A stretch of 64,000 nucleotides of DNA from Eretmocerus hayati (Eukaryota; Arthropoda; Insecta; Hymenoptera; Aphelinidae): NCBI GenBank assembly GCA_029851415.1, contig CM056742.1:153579121-153643120 (forward strand), given 5' to 3'. The position numbers and the translations under genes are program-made. Shown here piece after piece: positions 1 through 12,943 of the stretch (position 1 is its first letter; the number at the start of each line of letters is the position of its first letter). The notes under the pieces were generated by a model. That model was not told where the DNA came from and ran no database searches. It saw only the letters and a program-made list of their open reading frames with translations.

Positions 1-3000
1 TATTGAAGTATTAGACATTGTTGCATGTTGTCCAATAGTTTATATTTTTGCACTTAGTCCTGACTTGAAGCATTCTCAGTAACACGTCATATATTGGCTC
101 AAGATGACTCCATAGTATGGTATGGGGACAAGAGAAACATGAAACTATTGATGTATTCATCATTCAAGTAATTGATGATGTTAATGATGATGTCACCCAT
201 GGGTCAAGACAATTACCCCTGTGATAGGCCCTCAAATTCTGACAAATGTTCATAGTTAGACAAATAACTCCAGCAATTAGTTGAGAAAATTTGAAGTTTA
301 CTTCAAACCCCAACAAAATTTTATACAGAGTTTTTGATTAGCATGCATCGTTCTTCGTTTTTTTCCGACTCTCAGTCTTCTCATCAACGCCTTTTTGTCC
401 AAGCTTGCTTCAAACGTATCAAAATTGAAAATAAGTCAATTACCGAACATACCTCAATTTATTCTCCAGATTCACGAGCTAACCGAAATTAGAGATCATT
501 AATTCAAAGATGATTGGCGACTTCCCTTCTTGTTTGTCCCATTATCAATTGATTCAATGTCATTCTTCTCCTCAAGTGTTCTAAGCCGTAAATTCCTTAA
601 GTCCTTTTCCGAAGTACTTCAATCATATGCTTTGCGTGTTTGAAACGTGAAATATGAGAATCGTGGATTTTGCTCTTTCAATTATATTATTGAATACTTT
701 TTTTTTAGTAGATAATAAAGGCTATACTGATTGCAGCATTTGTTATAGACTTGTAAGATTGTACCATAGAACTGATCAAAGATGGACTGAATTTGATTTA
801 TTTATCTTCGTTTCTGGATATCCATTGAAGCATCTCACAGTTTGATTATTCAATATGCTTTGAAAAGTCGGAAGAAACGCATTACTCCTTCCAAACTCAC
901 TTTGCTTTCTCTGTTCACCATCTTTAGTCAAATTATTCTTCATTAAGTACTGTTTTACAACAAAGTATCTACTGTACAAATGCATGAGTCAAAGTCCCAT
1001 GTCGATATCCATCTTTGATGAAAATTTCATGAAAACCAATGATCAAAGCCTTAACAAGAGTGAGGAAATTAAATTGGGAACTTTTTTTTAGGGTGAACGA
1101 TTGACGTGAAACAGATAATCTATCAACGCCAAGAATAGGGAAGAAAACAGAATTAGAGAAGTTCAGAGAATTTGAATTTGAAAGTCTGTTGTCACTTTCG
1201 AGAATTCAGAATACTCTGTCGTCAGTGATGTGACTTGCTGGAAGTGTGGAGACAATTTTACTTGAGTGGCTCTACAAGTCCACTTGAACAAGTGTTGTTA
1301 TATTCCGCCTGCCTACTCGTCGTTTCTTCAGCTGTAAGGGTCCTGATAATGGGATGATTGATTAGAAAAAGTAAAATTACTTATGACAAAAATTTTTATC
1401 ATATTAGTTTTTTCTTTGAGAGAACAGCAAGCTGAGCAAAGATGATGAATTAATTCTGCATATTAGTGAAAATAATGTTGGTAATTGTTGCTCTGAGTCT
1501 TTGTAACAGTGCTATTTTCAATATAGAGAAAAGAGTAGAATATGTATTCCCTGTACATTCGAAAAGAGAAAAAAAATCAATGGAAATTTTTAATATATTG
1601 GAGAAAACACAGGACGCCATCTTGAAGCGAAAAAATATAAAATAATTCATCTGAGTCCCTTCCACGTCGCGTTGATGAACAAATCTCAAATATTTTGGAA
1701 TTAAAGCTCAAAATTCTTTAAAAAAATAGTATGATTGATATCAAGAATGATTTGTATAAAGAGAGACAGACGAGATTATCCTATGAAACATTTCTTCTTT
1801 GGGCAAGTAAGATATATTATTTTTTATCAAGATGATATGTTCATCGCTCATTTCGCGAACAATTTATGCTGTAATTTTTGATAATTCTGACTGAAAACGT
1901 CTTAGCACTAAGTACGTCACTTTCGCCTCCATATGATTTGAACATTTGAAGTTCCATAAGATTCATATAATTTGTTGGAAGAAATAATTTTTCATATCAA
2001 AAAAGCGAGATTGGCTCGTTGAAATTAATAAAGCTGCTCACGTCTACGAAAAATCCAACTGAAAACGTGATCTCGTTCGAGATCATGACTTTTGATACAA
2101 GTACGTCTAGCATTTTCTTATGTACTATAATTTAACGAATTCTTGACTGATGCAATGACTATCACAACTCCTATTCAAGCAGAATCTCGGAGAGAAAAAA
2201 TGCATAAGCTTGATATGCATAACGACCACACCATCTCAGAAAGAAATGTAATAAACCGTTTAGACAGCCATTGATGGGATAATCCTGTTCTAAATCAACC
2301 AGTAGATTTTCAACACACTTGTTTGTTCCAAAATCGACGTGTACGTCAATGGAGAATTGTATAAGTTGATTCCTTCCTTATTTCGACTTATTTTCTTCTT
2401 TTTCACTCTTGTGTGTGCATAACATCTTAACATTCTTACATCTTTCTAATCATTCAAGCAACAGCGCCAATATCGAAACTCCACATCTTTAACGAAACAG
2501 TCGAGTAAAGATGCAAGTCTTGATTCTATTTTTTCTACAATCATTGTTATATTACCACTTCTTTCTTGTTTGAAGTGTCAACCGAATTGTTATATTTATA
2601 AATAATCTTAAAAACTAGTGTAAGCACTGTAAATAGAATTTTCCACATCTTGAAATACAAATCGCGTCACGCATTTGACGAGTAATCGAAGAGAAAACAC
2701 TTTGGATGTTCAGTGTAGAATTGATGAGAAAAACCAAATGTAATTTTGTTCAACTCGTTTTCTCAAAATGACTACAATAACTCCTATGAGTGGGAATATT
2801 TTGAACTGTAAATAAAATGAGATGTTAGTGAGAGCTGAATAGATCGCAATTTCTGCAACTCAGTCCTAAACATGAATACTTTCATCTTTGTTCGTATGTT
2901 TTAGTAGCTTTATGTAATGATAATAGAATGAACAAATTTTTCATGTAACAAAAACAAGTCTGAAGTTTGCTTCTGGAACTTTCACGTGACCTATTTGATC

Positions 3001-4925
3001 GCATTCATTCACTGTAGACCCGTTTCTTAATTGAATTGAAACAACAACTACAGTACTTCAACGAGTCAAAGTATTGTTATTGACGCTCACATAGAAAATC
3101 TTGGAGAAGTTTGTTATAGCCTCGTCAACCAAACTTAATAGTGAGTTGGAGGAATTTGAATTTATGAACCACAACAGATACTTTTAATCAATCACAACCG
3201 AGCAACTTGAACCTTTCTTCAATGATTTGAACGCGACGATCTTAACTCGATAATGATGCCTGCAAAAAACTGGATTAGCCAAAACATATTGAATAATCAC
3301 TCCCACTATCTCTCAAAAGACATTGTATTGGTAGAGGAAAGTGTTTGCAATAGAGTAACGTTTTTGAAAATTGAAAAAAGCTCTATATCACGTCGAATTT
3401 TTCGAAACGTTTGGATGAGTACTCTATGTTTCATGAGAGCCATTACGAGTAACTGAATTACTTTCCTCTAAATTTTGAACCTCCAAATTTTTCCGTTATG
3501 ATTTTAGCATCGAATGAGATGATTTCTAAGTATTCAACACTAGGAAATTCATCGCGTTAAAAAATGGTTGCAATTCGAAAATGCATTAAATAATGAAAAC
3601 AATATAACAAATTCAATTCTTCTAGATCTCGAAATCTTTTGAAGGAGATTAATGATAAAATTAGTGAGGTTAGAGAATTAGGTATCGCGCGAACATTGTC
3701 CAGGTATTTTCCATGTCAATTCACGATAAATTAAGCTAGAAGCTTATGGATGTGTTAACCAATACGTTACTTGGACATTTCGTGGACCACCAGCAGCTCA
3801 TGAGATTTAGCTAAAAGAGTACTATTAATTTTGCATCCTAGTACGAGTTTCTAATAATTTTACCAAAAATCGTATATACACTCGTTAAGACAACAAAAAA
3901 ACCTACATAGTTGAGTTTGAGTAATAAGAGATGCAAATAGATTCTGTGAGACATTTTTTTATTTCGGAGGGTTGATAAATTTCAATAAGGAAGCAAAGTT
4001 TCCGAAAAATTGGAAACTGTGCATAGTATCTCAGATAGGTAACGCTAAAATTGAAATTTTTTCCTATCATGAATGTTCATTACACTTACATGAATCGCAC
4101 CCAAGAAAAATATTCGGAACTTAGCGAGTGATAGTCAGTAAGTGTGTGTATGCAGATGAGCAAAATGATTTAGCAAATTCAAGTTCCAGGCGCTCGTACA
4201 TACCTTCGTTCTTTATCGAAGAATTGGCTGGGTTCATTAGTTATTATCAATATAGTTTCATTAACTCACATAGACAAGTATTGAATTCTTTATCTTTCAA
4301 AAATAGCTCCACTTCGTGAGAACGTATTTTAATTTTACGTTCAAAATGTTTCTTGTTGTATCATTTCCATTACTTTACAAAACTGAGCTTGTATCAATTG
4401 GCAGTAGTTTTTCGAAATTATCCAAGAGGCTTATGCACTTTGAGGTGAAAATGTGCTTAGTATGTAATCAAAGGTCATTCTTTACAATAATCACTAAAAT
4501 TGTGAAGTGAATTCAAAGAAACAGGAATTGCTTCAGTAAATTTCATTGTGTCAAAAAAAAAGTCTTGTGAATATTGTGACTAAACTGTTTGCGTTGCTGA
4601 ACTCTTTCCACTGTATTCAAATCACTCAAGATCTCATTCGTGTAAAGAATATTTCGCAAGATTCTTGTTAATTTTGCAGAAATTTGTCATCATTTTATTG
4701 TCGATTCGTTTTAGTTTTGATCAACTCTCGTGATTTCCGTGATAATATTTTTGGATGCTATTCATGTACTGTTATTATCAATTGACTGTCTCTGAAACAT
4801 GAGAACAACGCAATTAAAAATCAATGAGTACAAAAAATACAGATCTTTTCTATTTCGTATTAATTTAATCCCTCTCCTAAATCATCAACATTTGAGAACA
4901 ACTACTTGGATTCCAATCGCAATTT
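1..4925. other. No recognisable gene; AT-rich sequence
   Basis: I see only short open frames (up to about 80 codons) with low-complexity composition, no recognisable protein motif and no set of frames that splices in phase. No long inverted repeat or tandem array was noticed. It may be intergenic DNA or long intron belonging to the minus-strand gene that ends at 4926. Confidence 0.5.
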
Positions 4926-5567
4926 TTACCGACTGAATGAAGAACTCACAATCAGTGATGAAGCTTTGCCCGCTTCACATTTCATCATCGATATTATCTG
5001 CTGATGTAGCAGGCGCGTCGGCGTGCGATCCGTGGTGCGACCTGATGAAGCAGACATGCCATCATCAGATGTACCAGAATTCTTCAGCTCATGGTGTATC
5101 TCGATGAATCTCGAGATATGTTGGTATTGCTGAAAAAAAAAAAGAATCCATTGCAGAGTACGCTATGGGACACCATTTTGGTAATTTTATCTGCACTGAG
5201 AAGGTGAAAAAAAAAAAAAACAAGAAAACGTATGTTTCTTACCTGAGTAACGTCCTTTGATAGACCCGATACTCTATCTGTCAAATCGTCGTAGGCGTCA
5301 AAATCTTCATTTGTTTTGAAAACTTCATTCAGAATTAATCTTTCATCTGAGTCCGGCACTATTCTTATTTTTAGTTCTTCTAGTTCTGAAAATAATGATT
5401 TTTCAATAAATGCACACAACGCAGATATGCCCTAAAATCGATAATTGAGAGTTGTTGCGGTCATCATAAGAATCTCATCTTTTACCTCTTATAACTACAC
5501 GTTCTCGAATGTCCCAATTATTTTGTAGTGCGTCCTGTATGAGGACTTGGATAAAATAAGTATACAT
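4926..5567 (-). CDS. Unidentified small multi-exon gene (3 exons)
   Basis: Three minus-strand blocks join in phase: 5567-5486 (from an ATG; the exon may reach 5570), 5385-5243 and 5129-4926, ending in TAA. The donors are GAG|GTAAAAG and CAG|GTAAGAA. Both acceptors follow pyrimidine-rich tracts ending in TTTCAG. The introns are 100 bp and 113 bp, like the small introns of the certain genes in this window. The product would be about 142 residues: a mixed hydrophobic/charged N-terminus (QDALQNNWDIRERVVIRELE), an acidic middle (DSDERLILNEVF, DAYDDLTDRVSGLSKD), a segment QYQHISRFIEIHHELKNS and a Ser/Thr-rich tail. I do not recognise the family. The matching phases and splice sites are what make it credible. 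The ATG may be an internal methionine if further exons lie above 5571. Confidence 0.5.
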
Positions 5568-5570
5568 ACT

Positions 5571-6433
5571 CTGCAATACCGTCCATTATGAATCTGCAAG
5601 TATATAAGAGAAAAAAAACAATTAAAAAATTAAAAATCTTTGAGTGTGATCTTGACAGACACATATAGGTAATATGCAGGCACATAATGCACGTGAGAAA
5701 AGTAGGTGGAAAAAATGAGTTGAAAAAGTAGGTGCAATATGTTGCAGAAAATACGTAACTATTTTTGGCGCGCCCTTTCTCAACATCTGATTTTCTTTTT
5801 GGGACAGATATACTCCAATCACTCCTCGGATCACTCGCACTAGTTCAAGACTAGAAAATTCTGGACTGACTCAGTCCCATACTTGAGACACATCTTCGAT
5901 TTCACCGCGTTCGTTGCTCAAAATTTGATAATTTTGATTGCATCCAATCACGATGAGTGACCAGCATATGGATCCATTTCAGGCTTGAAAACTCATTTGG
6001 ATATCAATTCTTTCTTGGACATGAATCTGAGAGTTTGTGAGAGGGTGTCTCGCCATACTTTCAAAAACTAAAGCGTGAGATTCAACCAAGGTTGTATAAG
6101 GAAGAACGCTTATGGAATTTCAATTTTCCATTTTTACTATTCAATAATTTTACGAGCAAATATTTCCGTTCGTCAAACATTCGAATCAAGACAAGTAGAC
6201 CTTGCTATTTCCACAAATTTTCTTTTACAAAAGGTTTTGATTAAAAAATGCGCGAGTACTTGAAAACTTACAATAAAAAGGAAATATTTTCAAACGTATC
6301 ATTTATAAATACACCGCGAATGCATCGTCTGTGGCAGGCAATCTCCCTCCCATTTCGCGTTTGTTCACATTTGTTCTGTGCGTGCTCAAGGCTTCTCGAC
6401 TACCTGGAGGGTCTCTATTCTCGACTTGGCACG
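5571..6433. other. Upstream flank of the unidentified gene
   Basis: No gene is supported here. An open minus-strand stretch around 5745-5845 (LVRVIRGVIGVYLSQKENQ) follows a possible acceptor and could be another exon of the gene below it, but I could not link it in phase. The remainder shows nothing recognisable. Confidence 0.25.
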
Positions 6434-6792
6434 TGCAGGTACATACTTACAAGGGGAGGACCAGACCTTTGGATCACCAATCTCGTCCAAAATTTTTTTA
6501 CAGTTTTGTATTACCTAGAATATGAAGAATCCAGAGTAACTCGGTCAAATGGGCCTCCTGTTCAAAGTTACAGCCCATGACATTAACATTGCCCATATAG
6601 GCCCATGTTAAAAAGCGATATATATAGGTATCCTGGCAACGCTAACATTTTTGCTTGTAGCTCTGGACAGGAGGCCCATTTGACGGAGTTACTCTGGATT
6701 TTTCATATTCTAGGTGACACAAAACTGTGAAAAAAATTTGGAAAGGATTGGTGATCCAAAGGTCAGGTCCTCCCCTTGTTAGTATACCTGCA
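6434..6792. mobile_element. Foldback MITE (family V), about 360 bp
   Basis: Two arms of roughly 150 bp are reverse complements. The left arm begins TGCAGGTACATACTTACAAG and the right arm ends with the complement. Both arms carry TTGGTGATCCAA and the phrase AGGAGGCCCATTTGA. The matching open frames seen on opposite strands are by-products of the inverted repeat. A diverged relative lies at about 48,822-48,905, and the TTGGTGATCCAA phrase recurs near 35.6, 35.9 and 49.1 kb. No transposase is present. The superfamily is not identified. Confidence 0.75.
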
Positions 6793-7014
6793 TAGTAGCG
6801 ATCCGAGGCTGCATAGTGATCCTGAACACCTGGATGGAGGGTCTCTACTGTCTCTAGTCGCAAGTCGCAAACATATTAGTCACAACTCTGCTTTCGAGAT
6901 CTGTACATCGCAAAATCCTCGGCAAAATCTCGCACTCTGCTCCCATCAGACTCTTTTTGTCTTGATTTCTTCTCTCAATTCTCATTGCGATAAATAAGAT
7001 CATCAGCAAGGAGT

Positions 7015-7658
7015 ATGGTTATCGTTAATTTACGCAATCCACTTGTCTGGACCCTCGATGTCTTGGGCAAAGAGTACCTTAGGACCGTGCTTGAATCAAT
7101 CACCGATCGCGATGACCCCGAGCATGTCCGGCGCGCGATTCGCAATGGTTTCGACGTCAACGGGTACGATGGATACTATTTTCTCGAAGCGATTGCTCAG
7201 GGTCGCTTAGACACAGTCAATTCAAGGTGATATGTTGGAGGCCGGGGCCAATTGCCGCGACTGCATCGCGCTCATCAATAGCCGCGCCTGGATTAACGAC
7301 TCTTCAGTGGGACCTTGGGCCTGGATAGAGCCCTGTGAGCCTGGCCTGTGCCTGCATTAGGGACAGCAAGTCGCGCCGGAAGATGGTGGAGTTGTTGCTG
7401 GAGCACGGTGCCAGTGTCGATTATGATCCCAAGCGACACACGGAGTCGTGCGCCCACTCGGCCCTCAGGTTTGCCGATTGCAATCTGCTGGAGCTTTTGG
7501 TGCGCTCAGGGGCAGATTTGAACTGTCTTGATCGGAGGATTCACGATCGTTGGAGCAACAGCGGTGGCAACACTCCCTTGCACAAGGTCATGCTGGGCAT
7601 CGCAATTGTGGATCACATGAATATTTACGTAAGTGCAAAATCCAATTCGGTCCGATAA
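7015..7658 (+). pseudogene. Ankyrin-repeat gene fragment with two frame breaks
   Basis: The first part (from the ATG at 7015 to about 7225) encodes LRTVLESITDRDD and an ankyrin-like helix pair ending AIAQGRLDTV. The next frame continues with MLEAGANCRDCIALINSR, and the third with SLACACIRDSKSRRKMVELL, LEHGASVDY, LLELLVRSGADLNCLD and NTPLHKVML, all classic ankyrin phrases. Both shifts are in the same direction and equal one extra base each, near 7220-7228 and 7331-7333. The last frame runs into GTAAGTGC at about 7630, a good splice donor. The block is visibly richer in G+C than its neighbours. It is either a recent pseudogene or a live exon with two base-call errors. The specific gene is unknown because ankyrin repeats occur in many proteins. 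Confidence 0.6.
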
Positions 7659-8628
7659 GATTTTGATTTTGCCAGTTACTGATGGTGTTTATCAGCCTTC
7701 TGTACCTCTTATGAATCGTTCAAACCCTGGTTAGAATTATATTACATTATACATACTTTCCTGCAAGTTGACTAAACCAGATCATATAATTCGCAAAAAC
7801 AGATCCCCGGCCGTCGATTTTTCTCTGTTCAATTTCCTCTTGATGAGAATAATGTTGCATCCTTCCACGTCAGGGTGAACCCTAGAGCTTGATAAAAATT
7901 GCGCACAAGAAATGTCCAAAATCAAACATTGATTTGGCTCAAATCTTGTAAAGCCAGCGCACGAGGTTTGGGTCACGGATTTTGCTGAAACTTTGTGGAA
8001 GCAAATGATAGTTTATTTTTCTTCACCACCAGAAGATGATATCACAAACCACAGTCCATACGCTCAAATATTTTTGAGCATAGTTTCAAACATCGTATAT
8101 ATCATTGCAAGTAAGGCCCGTGTATATCAGGATACAGCTCGGGGTACAAGCAGTCAAGATTTTGAATGAGCGTTTGCTCTGTTATTGTCACCTTTTGTAC
8201 CTAATTCAAAATATTGAACATTTAGGAAAAAAGTGATTCAGTCATTAGCGGATGCCAGATCCAAATGTCAATTTTTCCACCCCTTGAAACGCTTTTTCAG
8301 ATATCATTTCAGATCTCTTGCTTTGAACTGAACGTAACTTTACCCAATCTTAATATTTTTAGTTGAAGTTGCGAATGAGCCAAACTGCGTTGAAAAGGTG
8401 GGATTTAATAACGAAAGCCACCGATTTTCTGACATTATTGTCTCGATATTAGGTATTATGATATCGGGCTGCTCTTTTCCTGCAAGAATAAACGGACAAG
8501 CAAAGGTTTTCCGGGATAAGCGAGGGAATCGGCCGATGTGCGCAATTGGCAATGGTGTATAGACCTATCCATGTGCGTAGTTGCTAATATTTTGCTTCCG
8601 CAGAAGTTGACCGCGTGGGCAATCGATA
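7659..8628. other. No gene seen
   Basis: AT-rich sequence lies between the ankyrin block and the next foldback element. No recognisable coding, RNA or repeat structure was seen. Confidence 0.4.
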
Positions 8629-10661
8629 TACTATCGGTTTAAAAATGATTGACACCTAGAGAATTTCTGCTATCCTGGCTCCAAAAAAAATCGCTAATTT
8701 TTTTAACTGGGATAACGTCGAAGCACATCTAGTCGCGGCCATGATAAAAATGTTTTGAAGTCGATCGGATGACAACTGCGGCTGTAGCTGTTATCAGAAT
8801 GTAAAAAAACGCGGGTATAAGGCCAATTTCAGAGGTAGCTCGACTTTGGGATGCTACAGCTCTGCCAGAAAAAATTCTGGGGCGCTGCAAAAAATGTAGG
8901 TGATAGATATTTGGTTCCCCAATAGCGTCCAACAACAATCAGCCAAAAAAATTAATAACTTTTGGAGATAATCCAGTTATTGTTATCTCGGGATCTATTG
9001 AGGTTGAAGACTTGATTCAAAAACAGAAAAATCATAAAAAAATTCTGGATGTCAAATACGAAAATGCAATATGAGATTTTAATAAACAAACGCGTGGCAA
9101 GGTCGCAAAGTTGAAAAAAAATGAAGTTTGCACCTATTGTGAGGCTTTTATTGTCTTTTACAGCCGGGGCCCGTAAAATCGTCGATGGGCAAGACTACCT
9201 GACCGCGGACCATAAAAGTCGTAAAGTCGCGGTCTCGGAGTCAATTAGGGTACCATCAGTCTGCTTCGGCTGCAATAATGAAGCTGAATTTTCAACAAAG
9301 AGAGCTATAAAACTATTTCGAACGCGATTTGGGCCTTGCGTTACAAATATCGCCGATTCATCGATGAAGGACTGTCAATGATGAGTCGAACAGTATATCA
9401 ATGACGCGTGAGTGCAGGTGTCTTTCTCTCTCTCAGAGTTTCGCGATATCTGCATGTAAGTATTCTTTGGCGGATCCTTTAAATGATTGATAATATACAA
9501 TCAATACTTCATCCACATGATTCCGATGGTGAAAGAGTTGGATATCATCCGTATTGATAAGATGATAATCAACAGTTGAATGATTTTACTATTATCTTGT
9601 TCGATCGTTGACTGATAATTATTGATTGTGCAAAACGCGCAATAACACGACATACATTCATTTCTATGATGCTATAAATGATCGGTCGAACAAGATGATG
9701 GTAAAATCATTAAAATGTTGATAGTCATCTTATCAATACGGATGATATCCAACTGTTTCACATCGGAATCATGTGGATAAAGTATTTATTGCATATTATC
9801 AATCACTTAAAGGACCCGCCAAAGAATACTTACATGCAGATATTGCGAAACTCTGAGAGAGAGAAAGACACCTGCACTCACGCGTCATTGATATACTGTT
9901 CGACTCATCATTGACAATCCTTCATCGATGAATCGGCGATATTTGTAACGCAAGGCCCAAATCGCGTTCGAAATAGTTTTATTGCTCTCTTTGTTGAAAA
10001 TTCAGCTTCATTATTGCAGCCGAAGCAGACTGATGGTACCCTAATTGACTCCGAGACTGCGACTTTACGACTTTTATGGTCCGCGGTCGGGTAGTCTCGC
10101 CCATCGACGATTTTACGGGCCCCGGCTGTAAAAGACAATAAAAGCCTCACAATAGGTGCAAACTTTATTTTTTTTCAACTTTGCGACCTTGCCACGCGTT
10201 TGTTTATTAAAATCTCATATTGCATTTTCGTATTTGACATCCAGAATTTTTTTATGATTTTTCTGTTTTTGAATCAAGTCTTCAACCTCAATAGATCCCG
10301 AGATAACAATAACTGGATTATCTCCAAAAGTTATTAATTTTTTTGGCTGATTGTTGTTGGACGCTATTGGGGAACCAAATATCTATCACCTACATTTTTT
10401 GCAGCGCCCCAGAATTTTTTCTGGCAGAGCTGTAGCATCCCAAAGTCGAGCTACCTCTGAAATTGGCCTTATACCCGCGTTTTTTTACATTCTGATAACA
10501 GCTACAGCCGCAGTTGTCATCCGATCGACTTCAAAACATTTTTATCATGGCCGCGACTAGATGTGCTTTGACGTTATCCCAGTTAAAAAAATTAGCGATT
10601 TTTTTTTGGAGCCAGGATAGCAGAAATTCTCTAGGTGTCAATCATTTTTAAACCGATAGTA
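8629..10661. mobile_element. Foldback element, family F, copy 1 (about 2.0 kb)
   Basis: Two arms of about 1 kb (about 8629-9640 and 9650-10661) are near-perfect reverse complements around a short centre near 9645. Each end reads TACTATCGGTTTAAAAATG. Because the arms mirror each other, identical small open frames appear on opposite strands (8729-8938 with 10351-10560, and 9121-9381 with 9908-10150); I do not regard these as genes. No transposase is visible, so the copy is non-autonomous. A second, more diverged copy of the family is at 25,491-29,713. A target duplication could not be settled. Confidence 0.85.
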
Positions 10662-10690
10662 GTCAGCCATACTTGCAAGTATGGCTGACT
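10661..10690. repeat. Perfect 30-bp palindrome
   Basis: The sequence reads the same on both strands, centred in AGTCAGCCATACTTGCAAGT. It abuts the right end of the family F element and begins with the AGTC that also follows the right end of copy 2, so it may have formed during insertion or excision. Confidence 0.7.
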
Positions 10691-11938
10691 ATCGATCATT
10701 TCATGGAATCTTAAATATCGATCAGTCGATTATTCTTGGGATGAAACATCTGCAATAGCTGAGACATTAGAAGAGACTTGGTGCATGGAAGTTTCACGCA
10801 TTGAGGATGATTCATCATGCAAAGATCACAATCTGCATCCTGATATTAATGTAGCTCTGTGTCGCAATTTCGATAAACTACTCTACACTTTTTACTTCCT
10901 GAATTTTCTAATCCAATTAAGTTATTCAGGTAACGATCGAAGGCTTGCGTACAGATAATTCTCATCATCCAAAAAATATTTTTCAGTCAACTCTTTTTTT
11001 CCTTGAGTACTTATAATCTTGAAATCTCCATCTATCGAGGTTGCGATCGTCTGCAGCTGTCTGCAACTCTGCACCAGTCTGCACGAAAACTCATATTGAG
11101 GCGATATTGTGTCAGTAGTGTGGAACGTTAGGGCGCTACGGAGTTAGGACAGTATGAGGGAGAACCCGTACGGGCCCCGGCCAGCTAAGCGTCGCATGCC
11201 CGATTCTTTCCCTCAGACTTCCCTATTCCAGCCCTCAGTTCGCCCGTTAGGGTCCCTATTAACCAAGAGGGCAGCCCTCATAGATTTCTAGTCGGGACCT
11301 TGTTATTTTTACGCCATGCATGTGAGCGAGATCCCTGACCGGGAAAGACCATCTACTCACTCATTGGCGCTATTGACGAATCTACTCGGGCCAATTATCA
11401 GTGCAATATGATGCAATCCTTGTTTCTGTCTAACACTGTCTGTTCTGCACTTAATTTACAGAATGATGGCACCACGTTCAAATACGAGATACCCACTATA
11501 TTCGTCGCCCAGGTTATACACGTCTTTGCTATGACTATTGCCATACTATACTCAACCCGTGTTGAACATTGAGAAATTTCTTCAGGCGGTTTTCTCAGTT
11601 CAATATTTTGTCTTTATTGCACCATGTCAAACTTTGCAACGTCTCTTGGCATAGCTAACACGTTCGCTGCGGTGGGGCCCATACCGGTGGGTCCCGCGAT
11701 TTTCATTCCTGAATCTCTACCAACCGGAAATGATTCAAAATATATCCCTAACGAGAATCTTTCGAGGTGATTCAGTCTCTCTAGGGCACAATCAACGTGC
11801 CAAAAAAGAGTTTGTTCCCATACAGACATTTTTGCCCGACTACCGGAGTCCTATTTATGACCGTAATGAAATTACGAAAAATCGGCCCCGCAGCGAACGT
11901 GTTAATAAAAGTGTATCTTGAAAGTTCTCCCTAACTAA
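10691..11938. other. No gene supported
   Basis: A locally G+C-richer stretch at 11,120-11,300 contains several copies of the short word CCCTCA/TGAGGG but no clear repeat unit. A 71-codon minus-strand frame at 11,614-11,829 matches nothing I know. No structure is called. Confidence 0.35.
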
Positions 11939-12943
11939 GACGTATCCCTGACCATAAATTGTAATCAAGAGAAATTTCAAATCATTGTCACACCTCGCCT
12001 CAAGGTGCGATAGGTGTCAAAAGAGTGCTGGCAAAATCCGATTATGAGGAGCTTTTCGTATCCCTTTCAATCCAAACCGTATCGGTCTATATTTTTAAAT
12101 GGCGAGTCAAGTAGTTCTCCGTATAATTGAGATGGGATGAAGATATCAGTTCGGTCAGAAAACTGCGTATCTCTTCTATAACTCGAGAAGTATCCATTTT
12201 AAGGAGTAACGCGTGGAAGAATTTTCCGTTGGACTCTTCGAGTTCTACGGAAAACGTCTCACGACGATTTTCTAATGATGCGTCCATTTCGAGTTAGAAG
12301 ACATCATTGCTAAGATGTTCTCGATTTGGCAATATTTTCACAGCACTCTAGACAATGTTACGGCTTTGCCAAAAATGCTGGAAATATGAAATATATCTCA
12401 TATTTCCAGCATTTCTGGCAAAGCCGTAACATTGTTTAGACTACTTATTTGGATATATTCGATGAAAATGCGAAAATAGCTGTAGAAAGATCTTCCCGCT
12501 CCCATAAATGTGCTGAAATTATACATTTTTGTATAGTGGAAATATTGCAGGAACCATAACATTCCAACACGAATGCCTTGTAACTAGAAATGGTGGTATC
12601 ATTCGTAGAATTCGCAAGAAACCTTTTTTGTAGATCTTAAAAAGTCCAACAAGAAGTTGTCGTACACGTTTCCTGATGAAATGGATACTCCTCGAGTTAT
12701 AGAAGGAATGCACTATTTTATAGCGGAACTGATACTTTTCATCCCATCTTAATTATACAGAGGAAATCCACTTGAGTCGTCGTTTGCAAATATGAACCGA
12801 TACGATTTGGATTGAAACGGATCCGAAGAGCGACTCACAGTGAGATTTCACCAGCACTTTTTTTACACCTATCGCACCTTTAGGCGAGCCGTGACAATAA
12901 GTTGAAATTTCTCTTGATTACAATTTATAGTCAGAAATACGTC
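11939..12943. mobile_element. Foldback element W (about 1.0 kb)
   Basis: The left end (GACGTATCCCTGACCATAAA) is mirrored by the right end at 12,920-12,943. Inward, the arms share a phrase with CACCTATCGCACCTT on one arm, a segment ATCCAAATCGTATCGG and a segment around TAACTCGAGGAGTATCCAT, all in reverse-complement order. The arms are more diverged than those of family F. A separate sharp hairpin sits at the centre. No transposase was seen. Confidence 0.75.
12348..12440. repeat. 43-bp-arm hairpin at the centre of W
   Basis: The arms around ACAATGTTACGGCTTTGCCA pair over about 43 bp, with a loop of about 8 nt (AATATATC) and few mismatches. They match far better than the outer arms of W, so this may be a younger small insertion at the symmetry centre. 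Confidence 0.8.

Noticed and set aside
5386..5431. Extension of the unidentified gene's middle exon up to 5431
   Set aside because: That acceptor leaves a one-base phase conflict with the exon above; the acceptor at 5386 fits the phase and has a better pyrimidine tract.
8729..10560. Pairs of identical small open frames on opposite strands
   Set aside because: They are the two arms of the family F foldback; identity comes from the inverted repeat, not from protein selection, and no family motif is present.
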